Part shown: positions 61,263 through 64,000 of the stretch, piece by piece
Layout: every line of letters begins with the position of its first letter
Position numbering within the stretch: position 1 is the stretch's first letter
Source: Oscillospiraceae bacterium
GTDB taxonomy: Bacteria > Bacillota > Clostridia > Oscillospirales > Ruminococcaceae
Reading direction: 5' to 3'
Length of the DNA: 64,000 nt
NCBI GenBank assembly: GCA_017415165.1
Contig: JAFQIY010000043.1
Location: forward strand, 93,261 to 157,260
Made by a program: the position numbers and the translations under genes
Notes under the pieces: model-generated
Database searches by the model: none
Told to the model about the DNA's origin: nothing
The model's input: the letters and a program-made list of their open reading frames with translations, nothing else

Positions 61263-62696
61263 ATGAAAAAAACTTTTACAATTATGTGCTTGTGCGCGTT
61301 AATGCTTTGCGGCTGTGCAAGTGAACCTCAGGCAGCAGAAATGGAAACCTTTATAATGGAGGACACTTATACAATCGGCACAACAGGACCGGAATTTAAG
61401 GAGATTGAGGAAACTTTGACTGAGGAAACAACTGTTGTATTGGCGCAGGAAACAACCGCTGAGTCTGTGCAGGAAACGACTGCTGAACAGATGACAGACA
61501 CAACAGCGGCAACTACGAAAAATCCATATATAGAGTACGTTGAAGGCTTCTATATCAATATCGCAAGTCCCTATGAGCAGTGGCATTTTTACGATGACGG
61601 AAGATTTCATTTTGCGGGGCAGGAGCTTACCTATGACGTGCAGGAAAAGGATTATCAGATACGTCTTATAATCAGCGACGGACGGGAATATGACGTGCTT
61701 GCAGGGTATGATGACAGCCTGACGCTTGTTTCCGATGACGGAGAAATGGTTGAACTCTACGAAGAGGGCAGCGAGCAGGTTATGGAAGCCCGTGAAAAGC
61801 GCAGGCTTTATGTGGAAAATGCAGACTTGTTCGATAAATTTCCTGATGAAAGCGGCTGGATGGAGGACTGCGACTACGGTGATATTCCATACCTTGCCGA
61901 TGCGGATTACATAGAAAAATCCCTTACAGAGGGGATTTTCCTCGTCAGCACACCTGAGGAGCTGGCAAGCTTCAACTACTATGTGAATACTTCACCGTTT
62001 GGTGAGCTGCTTTTGATGCAGCTGCAAAATGATATAGACCTTTCAGGTTATCGCTGGACACCTATGGGCTGGTACGGCGGAAAATTTGATTGTCCGTTTA
62101 TCAGTATGGTTGACGGCAACGGCTATTCAATCAAGAATATGATGATAGATTATCACAGCGGCTCGGTTGGTTTTATCGGCTGGGAAACAGGCTGTGCAGT
62201 ATATAACATCACATTTGAAAATGCAAGCGTAAGCGGCAGCTCAATGGTCGGAATTATCACAGGTCAGGCTATCGGCGGCTACTACGAAAACTGCCACGTC
62301 AACGGTGAAGTAAACGGTTCTTCTGCAGGTGCAATGATTGGACACGCCGCAACAGACCGTCTCATTGACTGTACGGCTGATGTTATCGTAAACGGTGAGC
62401 AGTTTGATTTTCTTACCTGGAACGATAAGGAAAAAAGTGAAATCGTCATTGAAAATCCCGTGGAAATTACCATTGATGATACATATACAGTAACCCGTCC
62501 CGAGGTTGAGGGATATACAAATCTCGGCTGGCTGATTGAAAAGGACGGCTTGCAGGTTTTGCACCGAAATGCCGAAAATGAATTAAGCTATCAGTATTTT
62601 GTGCGTGACCCCGGCGTGTATACAATTTGCCTGACTGCGTGGGTTGACGGTCAGTATGTACCTATAAGCAATATTATCGAATATACTATCTATTGA
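61263..62696 (+). CDS. Lipoprotein with a GLUG-like beta-helix region
   Basis: 477 residues from the ATG at 61263, six bases after GGAGGG; an ATG 39 bases earlier falls near the promoter. Lipobox LMLCGC. Residues 20-95 are a Thr/Glu-rich linker with repeats of QETTAE. A middle beta domain follows, then a part (about 240-390) with YSIKNMMIDY, SVGFIGWETGCAVYNITFEN and SSAGAMIGHAATDRLIDC repeats. Spacing and sequence match GLUG-type repeats, short beta-solenoid coils found in surface proteins. The last 60 residues look like an Ig-like domain. Function unknown; probably a surface binding protein. Confidence 0.8.
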   Translation: MKKTFTIMCLCALMLCGCASEPQAAEMETFIMEDTYTIGTTGPEFKEIEETLTEETTVVLAQETTAESVQETTAEQMTDTTAATTKNPYIEYVEGFYINIASPYEQWHFYDDGRFHFAGQELTYDVQEKDYQIRLIISDGREYDVLAGYDDSLTLVSDDGEMVELYEEGSEQVMEAREKRRLYVENADLFDKFPDESGWMEDCDYGDIPYLADADYIEKSLTEGIFLVSTPEELASFNYYVNTSPFGELLLMQLQNDIDLSGYRWTPMGWYGGKFDCPFISMVDGNGYSIKNMMIDYHSGSVGFIGWETGCAVYNITFENASVSGSSMVGIITGQAIGGYYENCHVNGEVNGSSAGAMIGHAATDRLIDCTADVIVNGEQFDFLTWNDKEKSEIVIENPVEITIDDTYTVTRPEVEGYTNLGWLIEKDGLQVLHRNAENELSYQYFVRDPGVYTICLTAWVDGQYVPISNIIEYTIY

Positions 62697-62729
62697 AAAA
62701 ACGGCACTTCATTGTGAAGTGCCGTTTTT
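62696..62729. terminator. Bidirectional terminator between the GLUG lipoprotein and SdpI
   Basis: AAAACGGCACTTC pairs with GAAGTGCCGTTTT; T-runs on both sides. Confidence 0.88.
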
Positions 62730-62737
62730 GTTTGATT

Positions 62738-63433
62738 TCAGCCTTGTTCGTTTTTTTCTTGGTTGTAAATCTTCTTTGCATACATAATCATTACAATTAC
62801 AGAAGCAATAAGATAAATCATCATCAAAATTATCGAAATTGTACCATTGAAAATCAGTGAGGTTATTACCGTAAGCACCCCGACAATCACAAGGGCAAAG
62901 CCGCCGAAACGGTTGCTTTTGCTCCAGGTTACGTCGTTGTACATACTGTATGTACAACGCAGACCAATAGTGCCGTTAAGCTTTGTTTTGGGTATAATAT
63001 TTCCGAGAAAAACAAACAGGATACCCATTAAAATGCAGGTTATCTTTATAGAGTCAATTTCAACATTTGCAACGCTTAAATTTGTGCTTGTGCACGCTTT
63101 ATAAAGGCTGATGTACTGCATCACATTAAAAAATACCGTTATTGTAACAGCTGTAATGCCTATAACTTTCGCATTGTTTGCCGCTTCGGCACGCTGTTTA
63201 TCATCCTCAATGGTTTTGGATTTTTTGCGGTAATATGAGCAGAGGCACTCCCAGAAAATTGCTATTGCTATAATACATATCGGATAAATAAAGCTTTCGT
63301 ATTTTGAACCCCATCTGTCAATTTCACCTGCGAAATTATAGTGAGCAGGGATTTTGTCGGGCAAAAACTGAAACAAACACGCTGTTACTGCAAGGGGAAG
63401 AATTGCTAAAATCCATAATGCTTTTCTCATCAT
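62738..63433 (-). CDS. SdpI-like integral membrane protein (DUF1648)
   Basis: 231 residues with six or so membrane segments. The DUF1648 start (LPDKIPAHYNFAGEIDRWGSK), then the SdpI core with GNIIPKTKLNGTIGLRCTYS and WSKSNRFGGFALVI. In Bacillus subtilis SdpI is the immunity protein against the SdpC toxin and a signal receptor for SdpR. Here it overlaps the ArsR-type gene by four bases (ATGA), the same gene pair as sdpRI. No sdpABC toxin genes are visible in the window. Confidence 0.9.
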   Translation of the reverse strand: MMRKALWILAILPLAVTACLFQFLPDKIPAHYNFAGEIDRWGSKYESFIYPICIIAIAIFWECLCSYYRKKSKTIEDDKQRAEAANNAKVIGITAVTITVFFNVMQYISLYKACTSTNLSVANVEIDSIKITCILMGILFVFLGNIIPKTKLNGTIGLRCTYSMYNDVTWSKSNRFGGFALVIVGVLTVITSLIFNGTISIILMMIYLIASVIVMIMYAKKIYNQEKNEQG

Positions 63434-63696
63434 TCATTACCTCCGAATTGTTTCATCCACATAATCATTTCATCAAACACGCTTGTGTTCAATTCATAAT
63501 ACACAAAGTTCTTTTCCTTATATTCCATTATCAGGTCGGCTTTTTTCAGCAGCTTTAAGTGATAGGAAAGTGCCGCAGGAGTTATATTCAGCTTTTCGGC
63601 AAGTTCTCCTGCATTAAGCCGCCCGTCACGGAGAAATGTGAGCAGCTCTCTTCGCTGCGGGTCGGAAAGTGCCTTGAAGGTTTCGGCTATTCCCAT
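63430..63696 (-). CDS. SdpR-like ArsR-family autorepressor
   Basis: 88 residues from the ATG at 63696, seven bases after GGAGG; a GTG six bases earlier is too close to that site. Winged helix: ETFKALSDPQRRELLTFLRD, LNAGELAEKLNITPAALSYH and LKKADLIMEYKEKNFVYYEL. There are no metal-binding Cys residues, as expected for SdpR rather than ArsR proper. It likely represses its own operon through the two matching palindromes flanking the promoter. Confidence 0.9.
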   Translation of the reverse strand: MGIAETFKALSDPQRRELLTFLRDGRLNAGELAEKLNITPAALSYHLKLLKKADLIMEYKEKNFVYYELNTSVFDEMIMWMKQFGGNE

Positions 63697-63708
63697 TGAC
63701 ACACCTCC

Positions 63709-63730
63709 TATTTAAAAATTTCTTTAAATA
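63709..63730. promoter_or_regulatory. SdpR operator 1
   Basis: Near-palindrome of 22 bases (TATTTAAA and TTTAAATA ends), between the -10 box and the ribosome site. Confidence 0.65.
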
Positions 63731-63731
63731 G

Positions 63732-63760
63732 ATTATAGCACGTCACTTCACGTCTGTCAA
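63732..63760 (-). promoter_or_regulatory. Consensus sigma-A promoter of the SdpR/SdpI operon
   Basis: On the minus strand TTGACA (63760-63755), a 17-base spacer, TATAAT (63737-63732), a perfect consensus, consistent with strict repressor control. Confidence 0.85.
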
Positions 63761-63764
63761 GGGG

Positions 63765-63786
63765 TATTTAAAAATATTTTTAAATA
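63765..63786. promoter_or_regulatory. SdpR operator 2
   Basis: Perfect 22-base palindrome with TATTTAAA and TTTAAATA ends, just upstream of the -35 box and matching operator 1. Confidence 0.7.
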
Positions 63787-63852
63787 ATTTTCAAAAGAAC
63801 AGTGCCTCCGCATATGGATAGTGCCCGTATAGAACTATTATGGAATCCATTG

Positions 63853-64000
63853 AGGGAGCCCCTTTTGAAAAAGGGTCATCCCTCAAACTCCCTCCCTAAA
63901 ACTTTTAAAGTAATTTCCCATATAGGGCTATAGCCCTATATGGGAAATTAGACTGAAAGTCTTTGGAAAGGGGTCTGGGGAAGAACCTTTCTTCAGAAAG
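63853..64000. repeat. Palindromic repeat region at the right edge
   Basis: TTGAGGGA/TCCCTCAA outer stem with CCCTTTT/AAAAGGG inside (63853-63889), then a 40-base perfect palindrome at 63911-63950 (arms around GGGCTATAGCCC), then a GACT/AGTC stem and a G-rich end. No coding frame of note. It looks like the start of a dispersed palindromic repeat or the end of a mobile element that continues beyond the window. Confidence 0.5.

Noticed and set aside
1-64000. tRNA, rRNA, phage and full-length transposase genes
   Set aside because: None recognised in any frame or on either strand by eye; a dedicated RNA search was not possible.

Overview
The window looks like chromosomal DNA of a Gram-positive anaerobic gut or rumen Firmicute of the Ruminococcaceae/Oscillospiraceae type (Ruminococcus or Eubacterium siraeum-like). 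This is an inference. It rests on many Clostridia-style lipoproteins, plant cell-wall glycoside hydrolases, GGAGG ribosome sites, TTGACA/TATAAT promoters at 17-18 bp spacing, hybrid histidine kinases with a terminal Hpt domain, IreB, and a PdaA-type sporulation deacetylase. No rRNA, tRNA, CRISPR array, phage or full-length transposase was seen.

Layout. 0-2 kb: the end of one unknown protein and a DUF3298-like lipoprotein. 2-18 kb: a hemicellulose and beta-glucan utilisation region with an orphan sugar-binding lipoprotein, cytoplasmic GH5, lipoprotein GH16 licheninase, an AraC regulator, GH74, GH31, a short foreign-looking insert (an unknown gene plus a PIN-like gene), a second AraC regulator and two GH43 genes. 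Three related palindromic elements lie in the first 7 kb, each sandwiched between two copies of a terminator hairpin. 18-25 kb: a 1728-residue secreted repeat protein, divergent from an EAL phosphodiesterase fused to a beta-helix-like domain. 25-30 kb: a three-gene ABC importer of the TrpXYZ type and a membrane diguanylate cyclase. 30-35 kb: an AraC regulator divergent from a GH59 (galactosylceramidase-like) lipoprotein, then an FGGY sugar kinase. 35-48 kb: signalling and export genes, namely DegV with a hybrid kinase, a TetR-controlled FtsX-type ABC exporter, and a second hybrid kinase in an operon with a membrane HD-GYP/REC protein. 48-64 kb: mostly housekeeping (histidine phosphatase, EamA transporter, NhaC antiporter, LtaS-like synthase and diacylglycerol kinase, a GH3 beta-xylosidase, dCMP deaminase, DUF1624 protein, KsgA, IreB, PdaA, a GLUG lipoprotein, SdpI/SdpR), ending in a strongly palindromic stretch.

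How the parts may work together. The lipoprotein GH16 and GH43 enzymes act outside the cell. GH5, GH74, GH31, the second GH43 and GH3 have no visible signal peptide and probably finish imported oligosaccharides in the cytoplasm. A GGDEF, an EAL and an HD-GYP protein show that cyclic di-GMP is made and degraded. The EAL gene stands back to back with the giant surface protein, which suggests but does not prove a link to attachment.

Most interesting for follow-up: the terminator-nested elements (2.08-7.09 kb), the EAL/beta-helix fusion, the GH59 enzyme, and the deletion/insertion scar after the GH31 gene.
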